DNA of 5,694 nt. It comes from Mycobacterium sp. GTDB lineage: Bacteria; Actinomycetota; Actinomycetes; Mycobacteriales; Mycobacteriaceae. Below are positions 5,656 to 5,694 of the stretch, piece after piece. The stretch lies in contig VERS01000173.1 in NCBI GenBank assembly GCA_018882545.1, positions 1-5,694 of the forward strand. Reading direction: 5' to 3'. Every line of letters starts with the position of its first letter. The first letter of the stretch is position 1. The notes beneath the pieces were generated by a model, which saw only the letters and a list, made by a program, of their open reading frames with translations, was not told the DNA's origin and made no database searches. A program made the translations under genes and the position numbers.

Positions 5656-5694
5656 ATGGCAGACGCCGTTTGTCAGGCCCCCCTGGGACAATGG

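Noticed and set aside
3898..5691. 597-codon minus-strand open frame opposite the PE-PPE gene
   Set aside because: It is antisense to a clear PE-PPE domain gene, its translation is Gly/Arg/Gln/His-rich low complexity, and long antisense frames are expected opposite high-GC coding sequence.
5670..5691. Second hairpin TTGTCAGG / CCTGGGACAA at the window end
   Set aside because: It needs a 2-nt bulge and a C-only loop and lies at the edge; the hairpin at 5636-5655 is better placed and stronger.
5656..5694. Open frame from ATG 5656 to the window end as a new gene
   Set aside because: Only 13 codons are visible, without a ribosome binding site; the ATG directly follows a terminator-like hairpin.

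Overview
The window comes from a high-GC actinobacterium and most likely from a Mycobacterium or Mycolicibacterium. Three things point there: codon third positions are strongly G/C, one gene carries the PE-PPE hydrolase domain that is largely a mycobacterial family, and another is a Ddn-type (F420-dependent) nitroreductase homologue. No mobile element, integrase, CRISPR array, rRNA or plasmid function is visible, and the region reads as ordinary chromosome.

Layout. (1) 2-475, +: the C-terminal part of a DNA polymerase III delta-prime subunit (HolB), cut by the window edge. (2) 511-586, +: tRNA-Thr(CGT) with CCA encoded. (3) 587-1039: about 450 bp with no convincing gene, but with one coding-like patch near 823-954. 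(4) 1040-2062, +: a short-chain dehydrogenase/reductase (SDR) carrying a twin-arginine signal and a lipobox, so probably an exported lipoprotein. (5) 2072-2095: a perfect 7-bp hairpin between convergent genes. (6) 2096-2551, -: a deazaflavin (F420)-dependent nitroreductase-family protein, preceded by three 15-bp tandem repeats at 2564-2608. (7) 2631-3893, -: an FAD-dependent amine-oxidase-type flavoprotein, 79 bp upstream of the nitroreductase gene and probably co-transcribed with it. (8) 3894-4101: a divergent promoter region with an 18-bp imperfect palindrome, -10-like elements and a doubtful 65-codon ORF. (9) 4102-5628, +: a secreted stand-alone PE-PPE domain protein with a Pro/Ala-rich tail, followed by an 8-bp hairpin at 5636-5655.

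How the genes may work together. HolB and the tRNA are housekeeping genes unrelated to the rest. The FAD oxidase and the F420-type enzyme form a co-directional redox pair, while the SDR and the PE-PPE protein both carry export signals and would act in or on the cell envelope. A shared role in envelope lipid or isoprenoid/quinone chemistry is possible but is only an inference from family membership and proximity. I see no clear evidence of a wholly new multi-gene system. The most unusual items are the exported lipoprotein-type SDR, the tandem repeat placed at a translation start, and the compact divergent promoter region whose two flanking genes may be leaderless.
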